Origin: Sphagnum magellanicum
Taxonomy: Eukaryota; Streptophyta; Sphagnopsida; Sphagnales; Sphagnaceae
NCBI GenBank assembly: GCA_021904315.1
Contig: CM038919.1
Location: 1,612,001-1,676,000 of the forward strand
DNA length: 64,000 nucleotides
Direction of reading: 5' to 3'
Shown here: positions 1 through 8,804 of the stretch, one piece after another
Layout: each line of letters opens with the position of its first letter
How positions within the stretch are numbered: the first letter of the stretch is position 1
The notes under the pieces: generated by a model
Told to the model about the DNA's origin: nothing
Seen by the model: the letters and a program-made list of their open reading frames with translations, nothing else
The model's database searches: none
Program-made: the position numbers and the translations under genes

Positions 1-231
1 ATTTAAATATTTAGAAAATGGGGGAAAACAAAAAAAAACTAGTGGTAATTTCATATTGAATTTCCTTTTTGAGCAAAGATAGATTGGGCAAGCAATCTAC
101 AAAAGCATCATTCTTCCATAATAATAAGAGAAGATATTCAATATCCTTGTATAATTGTATCTAGTGTAGCTTGTCCATTAGCCCAAGTGTGAAGTGGTTA
201 CCCAATTAATTTCTCCTTCCAAAACCAGTTT

Positions 232-553
232 TTGTAATTTAATTAACTTCCTAATAATTTTTAAAAACTCAAAATTCAATATCTCATGTACCTTAGGTCT
301 AAAAAATTTCAAATCACCTTCATTAAATCCTACTCACTAAGGGCTTTCCAATAATATCAAGAACATTCCCCCCAATTTTATTTTATTTTTTATTTAAATG
401 AATTTTTAGTGAAAAATTGGTTCAATATTCAATAACTTTTCCACGAAAGGTGAAAACATTATGAAAACCAACTTGGTTCACCTCTACTTATTATTGAGCG
501 CTTTCCAACAATACCAAGAGCGTGGCAAGAGGTTTTTTAACAATACCAAGAGC
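232..553 (-). repeat. Dispersed repeat family, left copy
   Basis: The reverse complement of this stretch resembles 60545-60800. Shared landmarks are a TTGGNATTGTTGGAAAGC motif, then AAAAGTTATTGAATATTGAAC-like sequence, and a second module containing TAGACCTAAGGT followed by GAGATATTGAA. The left copy has the GGAAAGC module twice, so it looks like two tandem units of roughly 170 bp. No coding capacity is seen. It may be a decayed transposon fragment; the family is not recognised. Confidence 0.55.
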
Positions 554-962
554 ATAGCCCAAAAAAAAAAAAGCATTGTGGTTCAAGAGATCTTGACATG
601 ACAAACAAAACAAGCAAACTATACCTTCCTTCATAGACAGGTTACATTAGTTACAAGACAATAATCCAATAATTCAATAAGTTAGTTAGTATCCAAGATG
701 CAAAGGAAGATTACACTTGAATCACACAAACTGGAAGTTATAAGAATAAATATTGTTTTGTATGGTTTGCTTGATTTGTTCCAACTTCTGCAAAGAGATC
801 CATGAAAACCTACCACTTCATTTCAAGCACAAATATCAAAAAGAAATCCACCAATATATCATGGAGAGTAAGATATAAACCAGTCTTGGGAGGGTATTAG
901 AAATTGCACTAAACACCTCACCAGTCATCAGGATGGGTTTTAGGGTTCATAACCATGATCCT

Positions 963-983
963 TATATATATATATATATATAT
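963..983. repeat. TA dinucleotide microsatellite
   Basis: About ten uninterrupted TA units in AT-rich intergenic DNA. Confidence 0.9.
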
Positions 984-1843
984 AATCTAAATATCAACTT
1001 CATTAATTGTCATATCTCTTGTGGGATGATTTCCATCCATGCGACAGCACAAAAATGAATTAATTTTTTTTAATTTTAAAATTTTAAAAAATCTTTATTT
1101 ATTTTTATTTTTATTTTTATAAAATTGATTATGTCCATTTGTATGTATGCAAGCACCTAGTTGTACATCCATGTCCTCAAAGTTGCTGACAATTATTTTT
1201 TATCTGTATATTATTTTTAATTTGACAAATATTAAGTACAATGCAATTAAATTTTGTACTTTACTTGCAAATAAGGACCAAAAAACCAAAGTAAGCACTT
1301 TGATTTAAAGCCTAACTAGTGATTTTTTTTTGGTGGCAAATTTTTCACCATTTTGCAAAAAGTATTTTGAAAAGCAAACCTTTTGTCAAACATTCCCTGT
1401 TTTTTTTTTTTTTTTTAATTACCTAAAAACTGAAACTTTTGCTTTGAAAATTGCCTCAATTGCCTACAGTATGAAAGGGTGCTTAATATTTTTACTTTCA
1501 TATTTTGAATATTGCCAAATTTGGCTAAATATACTTATATGGATGATTGTCACTTGAGCAACATCACAAAATTGGGAAAAAAAAAAAAAAAAACCAAACA
1601 CTAAACACTAAACCTAACCATTGAGAATTAAAAGACAAGAAATCTCAGCTAAAGTATCAAAATCCATTGAGCAAAAGACATGCTCAAGTAGGGTTTAGAG
1701 AGGACATCAAAAGCAAGAAGGATGGAAATAGGTGTTGATGTGTTACATTAGATAGTGAGAGCTTGATATCATTGTGCTTAATGATCAAGTCTGTCTTCTT
1801 TGCATGGACAAAGAAGGAACCTCAGTAGAGGTCATGGTGCTAG

Positions 1844-2090
1844 TCTCTTGTTGTAACTACATGTGTAGTTGACCAATTTCATGGGTATTTGCTACTGTAT
1901 GATGTTCTTGCCTCAATAATCAAGTTATATGTGCAACTTACTAAGAATATATTAGAGTTGTGGGCAAAGCTCGATGTTGTCAAGGACATGGATATGTGCA
2001 CCAAGATGAAACAACTTGGTGTCAAGATGCAAAAGCAAATAGTTATTGTTTTGTGACTCTTTCATGATTTTATCACAAATTTCATGTTTT
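1844..2090 (+). pseudogene. hAT-like transposase C-terminal relic (block 1 copy)
   Basis: This is the block 1 counterpart of 28452-28700. Translation gives a decayed form of the C-terminal part of a plant hAT-related transposase, including the stretch around ASIIKLYVQL followed by KDMDMCTKMKQLGVKMQ. Only the end of the gene is present, because homology to block 2 begins here and the upstream transposase portion (27.7-28.4 kb) has no match at 1-1843. The frame is interrupted by a TGA near 2055. It marks where the duplication breakpoint fell. Confidence 0.7.
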
Positions 2091-2104
2091 TTAAAAAAAC
2101 ACAA

Positions 2105-2245
2105 TTAAAAAAGAGATTTTCATTAAAAATCATCACTATTACCTACAATGTGGAAAGGTGCTTGAGAGAGTTTTTTTGCATATTTTGAATATCACCAAAT
2201 TTGGTTAAATATATTTATGGATGATTGTCACAACATCACAAAATT
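2105..2245. repeat. Short repeat related to 1435-1570 and inverted at 10240-10320
   Basis: Shared landmarks include GAAAGGTGCTT, ATTTTGAATAT, CCAAATTTGG and TTATGGATGATTGTCAC. The inverted relative near 10240-10320 reads TTTAGCCAAATTTGACAATA on the + strand. Similarity is perhaps 70-80 percent by eye, so the copies are old. The block 2 copies are near 28735-28860 and 37490-37530. Confidence 0.5.
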
Positions 2246-2720
2246 GAAAATAAAATAAAATATGGGTTCTGAAAAGGATTCACTCCTAACATAAATTATT
2301 CATAATAACTTTTGTAAAACACACAAGTAGTTACGACAATGGTTGTTTGTGATTGCATTGTGAAATATGCAATTTGTCATACATCCTTAGAATTTTCAAA
2401 ATAATGTTGCAAATTTGTAGCATTCTTATAACTCAATGTTAAAAATTCTTCAAAATTTGTAAGATTCACACATAAAATGTTAAGCTAACATCAATTATGA
2501 ATTGACTACTTATGTGACAATTGGTGTTAAAAGAATGTCAAAAAAATATTAGAAGCATGGTAATTTAACACAAAATCTTTTAAAAAATTAGATTTCTAAT
2601 TAAAATGGTCATATTAGCTAACAACCCATGAAAGGGCTCTTTAACTCAATGTTAACATCTTGTATTAAGAACTTCAAGGTAACTCCATAATCAAATGTTG
2701 GAAACACCATTCAAGTGAAT
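2246..2720. other. AT-rich flank upstream of the gene, block 1
   Basis: No gene seen. The sequence matches 28862-29330 of block 2 closely. It contains short AT-rich motifs but no open frame of note. Confidence 0.5.
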
Positions 2721-2750
2721 TGAGAGCGAGAGAGAGAGAGAGAGAGAGAG
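2721..2750. repeat. GA microsatellite, block 1 version
   Basis: An almost pure (GA)n run. At the same place block 2 (29335-29361) has (GACAGA)-type units, so the repeat unit has changed since the duplication. Such GA-rich tracts are common in plant promoters and 5' UTRs, and this one lies about 1.15 kb upstream of the proposed start codon. Confidence 0.85.
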
Positions 2751-2796
2751 TGATTTTTGTGATGAAAATTGAATTGAAATGCGATTCCTGGAAGAC

Positions 2797-3330
2797 TTGC
2801 TCATTGCCATGGAAGACAGACAAATTCTTGGAAGTGCTGAAATTGCAACAAACTTCCCCAAGCTCAGTTGCCCAGCCGCAAGTCAGGAATCTCCAGGTAT
2901 GTTCTATATCTGTCTTCCATTCTGATCAATTCCTGCAAGAAGCCTTGCTCATTATTGAAGACATGGAACCTAGAGGACTGGATATTATATATTATATCAA
3001 GTTTTCTTGGATCCTTGATGAGCTTGATCATCATCATCATCACGGAGATTGTTATGGAATAATTGCTCATTGCAACGGAAGACAGATCTTTCCTGCACGT
3101 GCTCAATTAATTGCAACAAACTTCTACATGCTCAGTTGCTCTACCGCAGATCAGGAGTCTGGTATGATCTCTTTGTATTCCATTTTGTGATTGATTCCTG
3201 CAAGACTTGCTCATTATTGAAGACATGGAATGTCGAGGACTGGATATTATATATCTTTGGTTGGATCCTTGATGATGAGCTTCATGATCATGGAGGTTGC
3301 TGCTTGCATTTGATATTAATTATAGACCTC
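2797..3330 (+). repeat. Two-unit tandem repeat, period about 267 bp
   Basis: The sequence starting TTGCTCATTGCCATGGAAGACAG at 2797 recurs in diverged form at 3063. The landmark ATTCCTGCAAGA near 2928 recurs near 3193, each followed by CTTGCTCATTATTGAAGACA and later TTGGATCCTTGATGA. The duplication is also present in block 2 (about 29406-29925), so it predates the segmental duplication. Open frames here are short and differ between units, so I regard it as non-coding upstream sequence. Confidence 0.75.
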
Positions 3331-3491
3331 CGATGCATGATTTGTAGTGAAGAGTTTGTTCTCTCCAATGACTGTATTCTTGTTCGCGTAACTCTCAGAT
3401 CCAAGACGCTTGCAATGTACCTATGTGTTTCAAGATCAAAGGTGTACTCTCCCTGCATCCTTTTCGCATTCCAAGAAAATCTGCGAATCTG

Positions 3492-3500
3492 AAACCCTAA
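3492..3500 (+). promoter_or_regulatory. Telo-box-like motif AAACCCTAA upstream of the gene
   Basis: The motif AAACCCTAA lies about 400 bp upstream of the proposed start codon and is conserved in block 2 (30101-30109). In plants this telo-box is frequent in 5' regions of growth- and translation-related genes, but it also occurs by chance. Function here is inference. Confidence 0.35.
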
Positions 3501-3898
3501 CGTCTGGATGCTGGAGGATTTGTAAGGTTCTTCTTCTTCTTCACCTAGTCCGTTACTGATTCAGAGCAAGATAAGAGAGAAAATAATTTATAATATACCA
3601 GTTCAGTTTTGCAGCTTCGAAGAAAAAGAAAGAAAAAAAACGATTTCACGTTTTCTTCATCATGCCGGAGAGGAGGAGCACAAGGAGTAGCGCAATTCTC
3701 TGCCACGTGAGAAGTTGAAGATGTGTTCTCAGTTGCTCCTCTCGATGCACACAATGTTGTCGTCGTCGTCATTGTTCTTGTTCTGTAGAAAGCAGCCCTT
3801 GGAGTTGTGCGTGGTGGAGCAGTAGATTGCTAAGTGTTGAGAAAGAAAGAGAAAAGGGGTTGCCGGCCTTCTTCACTCGTTAGTCGTGAGCTCTGCAT

Positions 3899-4147
3899 AT
3901 GGCGTTTGTGCCGTTCAACAGGAAGATGGTGAGGACGGCAGCATCATCAGAGCCAGCAGCTCAAGCGAAAAGCCTTCCGTTCATGAGCTCGGTTGATGCT
4001 TCTTCCATGCAACACGAGGACGATGAACCAGAGCAAATGATGCGTGAGCTTTCCATCGTGGATCCAGTGCAAACGGAGAATTTCAACCAAAACAACGTAC
4101 AACAAGTGTTGGTACATAACATTGCTCTTCGTCGCAATTTTGATGAT
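3899..4147 (+). CDS. Unidentified gene, copy 1: N-terminal exon
   Basis: This is the proposed first coding exon. It opens with MAFVPFNRKMVRTAASSEPA, followed by a polar, acidic, glutamine- and asparagine-rich stretch including QHEDDEPEQMMRELS and FNQNNVQQVLVHNIALRR, ending in NFDD before a possible GTGCGT donor at 4148. Read on without splicing, the frame ends at 4180 (93 residues). The ATG is the first in the frame and follows a GC-richer 5' leader that is also conserved in block 2. No domain is recognised; composition suggests a disordered head. In block 2 the same exon is frameshifted after residue 51, so copy 1 is the better preserved here. Confidence 0.55.
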
Positions 4148-4449
4148 GTGCGTGTGATCCTTCTTGCTGCATTTCCCTAAGCTTCAACCTACTTTGCATT
4201 TCCAGCTGAGCTTCAAACCTTCTTGCATTTCTTGAGCTTCAACATGGCCAAGAGTAATTTTGTTCATCACAGAAATGCCAATGGCTACTACGCTTGTTCT
4301 TGTTCTTCAAGATGCACAAGCATTGGACTTGATTGCCCTTGGAAGAATTTCCCTGTCTGCACCATGTCTATGACAATTTCTTCTCCAGGAAGAGATTCTG
4401 AAAGAGTTTTTGTTTGTTTGTTTGTTTGTGTCTGTCTGGAGTGTGGCAG

Positions 4450-6682
4450 TTGAAGCATCTGCATTTACAGCTCACGGAGTTGAATGCACAACTTCAGGAT
4501 GCCTTCTTGTGGCTCCAAGAAGAGAAGGTACTAGGCGGCAATACCCTAGGCAATACCAAAACCCATTTGCACCTCATTTGTTTACAAACATCTCCCCAAC
4601 ATTATATATCTTTTGTTTGATTTCTTTTCCCTTCGGAGGGGGGACTGTTCTGTTCTTTTTCTGATTTCAAGCTTCTTGATACCCTTTTCGTTGTATTTCT
4701 CTTTGGAAGTGCAATTGTTGTGTCCCTTTTCTGATTTCAAGCTTCTTCTTGTAGAAGAATCTATTGGGGCATTATAGGGTGAGCATACAAGTCCATGCTC
4801 CTGATCCTCCCAGCTCCATCTTTCTTTGGAAATCAATGTATATTTTCTTCCTTCCTATAGCCCTTTGAAGGCAATCAAATGTCCTACTTTGTGGTGTGAT
4901 ATTATTTCCATGTGATGCTGAGCTTGAAGCTTTGAAATTCATGTAATTACAGTTATACATTGCCATAGAATGTGCACCCTAACATTGCTTTGTATTTACA
5001 AGGTTGGTCACAAAAACAGCTGTTGATTCTGTCATCTTATGGGCTATGGATTTGGTCATGACCTGGGAAGCATTTGTGAAAGCAGCCATTCAGGCTGGTG
5101 AATTAAAGCAAGACATGGTGCAGCTGCTTGCAAGCATGGAAGAACTTGTAATTTTCTTTTCATCCTCCCTCAATCACTAGTACTTCAATCTCTTCATCTC
5201 TCTCCATTGGTGTAGTCTTGTCATTATCACACATGATTTTCCTTGGAATGACCTCAAAGTTCCTTTGCCTGATGTTCTGACACAAAACAAATCTTTGAGC
5301 TTGATATCCTAGGTCTTGAAAATTGAGATGCAGCTTGTATTCACAGTCTTGGAAGAGTATTACTAATGTCTTTTTCTATAAAAGATTCTGTCGTGTCTTT
5401 TATAGAAAAAGACGTTATTAATACAATATTAGTAATTCGGATCTGTATTAATACTGTCTTTTTCCCAATCTATTGTGTCATCCTAATAATCCTACAGAAA
5501 GAGTATTTGGATCTGATGACAGAGGTTGAGGGCCTCCACATGCAGCTAAATGATGCACTGAACAGGAACCATGAAACTTTCACCAACTTGGCTTTGTCCA
5601 GGTAACATCTACGGGCATAGTGAAAATCATGTTTGAATATTCTATCATTTCTAGTCTTCTTCAAAATAGCAGAGCATTTTCAACCTCTAGAATATTATAT
5701 GCACGGACCCATCCAGTAATAAACTAGAAGACCCATAAAAATTGCTTATGATTTCTAACAATGTCAAACTATTCCAGACCTTGAGCACATCTGCAATAAC
5801 CTGAAGGGAATTGCCAACAGAGATGCAAAATGAGTATGAGAAGCACCTGGAGCAATTGAAAAATACAGTTCACAAGCTTAGAAGTCAACAGGAGAAAGAC
5901 TGCATTGATGAGGGAAATTGCCTGGAGGATGCCAAGGTTATCACATCTATCTCTTCATAAACCTTGCCATATTGTTTTCACTTCAATATCTTCAAGAATT
6001 CTAGAGGAGTCTCATTTTATAGCTACTTGGAATTGTCATGGTTCATGTCCTCAGGTTGCATCCTAGAGACAGAGTGATCATATGGAAACTGCTCTCCACC
6101 TACTTTTGGAGTCTGGATCCATTGGCATAATTGGTGTACAAAGTTTCTATTAGAAGCAAAAAATGCTCAATTGCTGCAAAATCCACTTGCCATTCAGCAA
6201 TTGAGTCCATGATTTGCAATGTTGGACTTTACTTTGTGAGGGGCAGGGAACCAGAGGATGTGGGAAGCTGAAAAAGGAGAACTCAAGTCCAAAGAATGGA
6301 TCGCTGCTGATGAGCATAGGAAGAAGCTATGACAGAAGAACCATTATTCGCAAAGAGTTGTGTGGGTGTACCCTGATCTTCACATCCCTTGTTTTCAATT
6401 CCAGTGGATGTAACTGTCAACAAAGCCAAATTGTGGTGAATAAAACTTGTGAGAATGCGTGTCCAACTCACCCTTTATCAGAGTGGAAGATGATGACATT
6501 GAAAGAAGGGCCCTTGTACGTTCGGAAACAATTTTGCAACTAAAAGCTTTTTCTGTGAACAATTACAGAAACTGAAGGAAAGGAACAAACTGTTGGCAAC
6601 AATGACAGTTGAACATAACCAGCTGTTGCTTCAACTTGGGGAGATAGAAACTCATCTCAGCATCGCACAAACAACAAAACTG
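4450..6682 (+). CDS. Unidentified gene, copy 1: coiled-coil exons
   Basis: Several exons have AG/GT borders conserved between the two blocks. They are 4450-4527 (LKHLHLQLTELNAQLQDAFL...), 5003-5147 (TAVDSVILWAMDLVMTWEAF...), 5498-5601 (KEYLDLMTEVEGLHMQLNDA...), 5807-5936 (LPTEMQNEYEKHLEQLKNTV...), 6067-6133 (RQSDHMETALHLLLESG...), 6247-6329 (MWEAEKGELKSKEWIAADEH...), roughly 6482-6540 (VEDDDIERRALVRSETILQ) and 6569-6682 (KLKERNKLLATMTVEHNQLL...). Phases agree between 5003 and 6329, where each exon joins the next in frame. Leucine-heavy, charged heptad-like composition suggests coiled coils. The link from 4527 to 5003 is out of phase, so a small exon may be missing (a candidate is near 4757-4780). 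A TGA follows RKKL at 6330, where block 2 reads on. No family is recognised. Whether it is still functional is unclear. Confidence 0.55.
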
Positions 6683-6941
6683 GTAGGCTACCTCTAACTT
6701 CACTCACAATATAAGAAAGTTGTCACAAACATTAGTCAATCACAAATAATAAGATGTTTTTACGCAAGAGAAGTTGGCTGAAGGCAATTGGAAAAATGAA
6801 TGGTGTGGAGTTTGTAAGCACCAACATACATACATACAGATGCTTACAAAGTCCATGACTGAAAAGTCAGATTGCTTACATATCAACTGAAAATGCAGCA
6901 AAGATAAGTGCATTACACCTATTATGTGCCTTCTTTGCCAG

Positions 6942-7164
6942 GTCTATGCATTAAATCTGTCCACCAGGATGACACCAAGGTATTCCAAGACATTTGTGGG
7001 TGGAAATTTGAGTGCTGCATGGTTAAAGTCAGAGATGACAGAGCTGGAAAGGGGACAGTCTCAATATAGACCATTCCACAAACATGAGGCAAAAATCCCT
7101 GCTGATACTGAACACCTGAAGGTTCCTGTGATAGATGGAAAAACCACAGCCCCAACATGGGCTG
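6942..7164 (+). CDS. Unidentified gene, copy 1: exon cut by the minisatellite
   Basis: An AG acceptor ends at 6941. Two frames are open. The frame in phase with the previous exon starts VYALNLSTRMTPRYSK and stays open into the minisatellite. Another frame reads IKSVHQDDTKVFQDICGWKF and stops at TAG near 7068; it looks more protein-like, and one of its two differences from block 2 is silent. Which frame is used is unresolved. In block 2 the sequence continues past this point into 33781-34901 with a probable further exon. In copy 1 that DNA is gone and the repeat array begins, so the transcript must end or splice abnormally here. Confidence 0.4.
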
Positions 7165-7699
7165 AGGCCAAACCACGGAGAGAGAGTAGGCGAGGCCAAA
7201 CCACGGAGAGAGAGTAGGCGAGGCCAAACCACGGAGAGGCCAAACCACGGAGAGAGAGTAGGCGAGGCCAAACCACGGAGAGAGAGTAGGCGAGGCCAAA
7301 CCACGGAGAGAGAGTAGGCGAGGCCAAACCACGGAGAGAGAGTAGGCGAGGCCAAACCACGGAGAGAGAGTAGGCGAGGCCAAACCACGGAGAGGCCAAA
7401 CCACGGAGAGAGAGTAGGCGAGGCCAAACCACGGAGAGAGAGTAGGCGAGGCCAAACCACGGAGAGAGAGTAGGCGAGGCCAAACCACGGAGAGTAGGCC
7501 AGGCCAAACCACGGAGAGAGAGTAGGCGAGGCCAAACCACGGAGAGAGAGTAGGCGAGGCCAAACCACGGAGAGTAGGCCAGGCCAAACCACGGAGAGAG
7601 AGTAGGCGAGGCCAAACCACGGAGAGAGAGTAGGCGAGGCCAAACCACGGAGAGTAGGCCAGGCCAAACCACGGAGAGTAGGCCAGGCCAAACCACGGG
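7165..7699. repeat. GC-rich minisatellite, 21 units, replaces gene sequence
   Basis: Tandem units are built on AGGCCAAACCACGG. Most are 28 bp (ending AGAGAGAGTAGGCG), with interspersed 16-bp units (units 3 and 9) and 24-bp units (units 13, 16, 19 and 20). Units are almost identical to each other, so the array is young. The mixed lengths recur in patterned blocks, as expected from unequal exchange or replication slippage. It sits between flanks (GCCCCAACATGG on the left, TATGGTATGATCAGTATAAG on the right) that are adjacent to quite different DNA in block 2. All three minus-strand frames are open through it only because a 28-bp unit without stops cycles through frames. Confidence 0.97.
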
Positions 7700-7700
7700 T

Positions 7701-7788
7701 TATGGTATGATCAGTATAAGTACTTCTGGAAATTCCGTGAGGGGATGAATATGGTGTACATTGATCAATTCTTGTGGAAGGTTGCTTG
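7701..7788 (+). CDS. Possible exon remnant right of the minisatellite, copy 1
   Basis: A frame reading YDQYKYFWKFREGMNMVYID and ending in a TGA at about 7788 is open in copy 1. The block 2 version (34905-34990) has an in-frame TAG after GMNMV. Aromatic-rich, helix-like composition suggests a former coding exon. No family recognised. Confidence 0.3.
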
Positions 7789-7845
7789 ATGACATGCTGA
7801 GCTGACAGTTTGTGAAAGAGAGCTATCCTTCAATTTCTAAAATAG

Positions 7846-8442
7846 ATTGCAAGAATCAGCCATCTAGCCATGAGTGTAGTTGTTGCTTCACCACCAACGA
7901 GCGGATGGCAGGCACTAGCATCAAGCTTTGCTTCAGATTCTGCCACGCTGATATTAAGGCTCGTCGTTTTCTTCTTTGTCATCATCATCGCTGGCTGTGG
8001 CTTGCGTCTCAACATGCGGAACTGGTCATCAGTATCGGCCCCTGCATCGGCACGAATTCGGCCTACAACCGCGAGCGATGGTATGTTACAAAATGAAAAA
8101 CTCCCAGTGCAGAACTGGCCCGATTATCTTGAATCTGAGTTATTTTGCTAGCTACTCATTGTGAACGAGACTTTCGTATACATCCTTGTTCTGTCTATTG
8201 AAACCAGAGGTTACTAACTGTGTTGAAAAGGTTCCTTGCGTTTTGATGGGGTTGGTACTATAGGCACAGGAGAACATCCACAGGAAGGGATCGAGATGAA
8301 CAATTTACATTCAGCTGGCAATTCTATACTACCGGCAACAACTGGAGGACCTTCTGTCACTTGTGATGTTGCTGCATCTACGTCGGCCGCAGCAAATAGC
8401 GTGCTGCTTGATATAGCTGCCATAGCTCTGAATGCTTCCTAA
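7846..8442 (+). CDS. Unidentified gene, copy 1: C-terminal exons with a membrane-like segment
   Basis: There are two exons. The first, 7846-8080, follows TAAAATAG and ends GATG before GTATGT. The second, 8231-8442, follows TTGAAAAG and ends in TAA. The splice joins in phase (codon G|GT). The product reads MSVVVASPPTSGWQALASSF from the internal ATG at 7870. It contains one strongly hydrophobic stretch (LVVFFFVIIIAGCGL, about residues 32-46 counted from that ATG), then a basic, serine- and proline-rich linker and a small-residue-rich tail ending NSVLLDIAAIALNAS. This could be the tail-anchored end of the coiled-coil gene or a small separate gene starting at 7870. In the last exon, 7 of 8 differences from block 2 are at third codon positions, which supports coding. 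No domain family recognised. Confidence 0.55.
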
Positions 8443-8798
8443 ACCACAGCTCCTATAATTTGCTCCGACCGTAATTTATTTTTATGTGTATTCAAACCAG
8501 AGGGGGACTGACTGTGTTTAAATAACCCTTGTGTTTTGATGGGTCGGAACTTCACTGATTATGGGTCTTTGTTTTTTGCTGTTGGAAATAAGAATGTCTC
8601 TTCCTTGACGTCTGAGGCCTGAGGAGAGCTGATGGGCTGCACCTGCTTATATGCATATCTTATGATTAGTCTAGTTCATCACTTCTTAGACTGCTCTGCG
8701 TATTGAAATATTAAAGCACACGTCCATGTACAAATGTGAAAATCAAAGTGTGCTCGGCCAGAGTTGTCTCTGGTTGTCTCATGCTGGATTTTCTGCAA

Positions 8799-8804
8799 AA
8801 TAAA
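8799..8804 (+). terminator. AATAAA poly(A)-signal-like hexamer
   Basis: AATAAA lies about 360 bp after the proposed stop codon and is conserved in block 2 (36001-36006). It is the best candidate near-upstream element for 3' end formation of the gene. In AT-rich DNA this hexamer is common, so support is positional only. Confidence 0.35.

Larger units (their letters stand above)
1..1843. other. AT-rich intergenic DNA left of the duplication
   Basis: No supported gene. The stretch has long A and T homopolymers and no open frame with protein-like composition. It contains a dispersed repeat copy (about 232-553), a short TA microsatellite (963-983), and a roughly 135-bp segment (about 1435-1570) that recurs at 2105-2245 and, inverted, near 10240-10320. 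The matching of block 1 with block 2 starts only at 1844. Confidence 0.6.

Noticed and set aside
1330-1557. 75-residue plus-strand frame in the left flank
   Set aside because: It runs through a poly-T tract and is explained by the repeat module related to 2105-2245.
2720-3492. Overlapping open frames in the 5' region
   Set aside because: They differ in frame between the two tandem units and between blocks, and look like upstream non-coding sequence.
6922-7696. Long minus-strand open frames (over 200 residues) of tryptophan- and leucine-rich repeats across the minisatellite
   Set aside because: All three minus frames are open because the 28-bp unit lacks stops in every phase. Length is a by-product of the array, and block 2 lacks it entirely.
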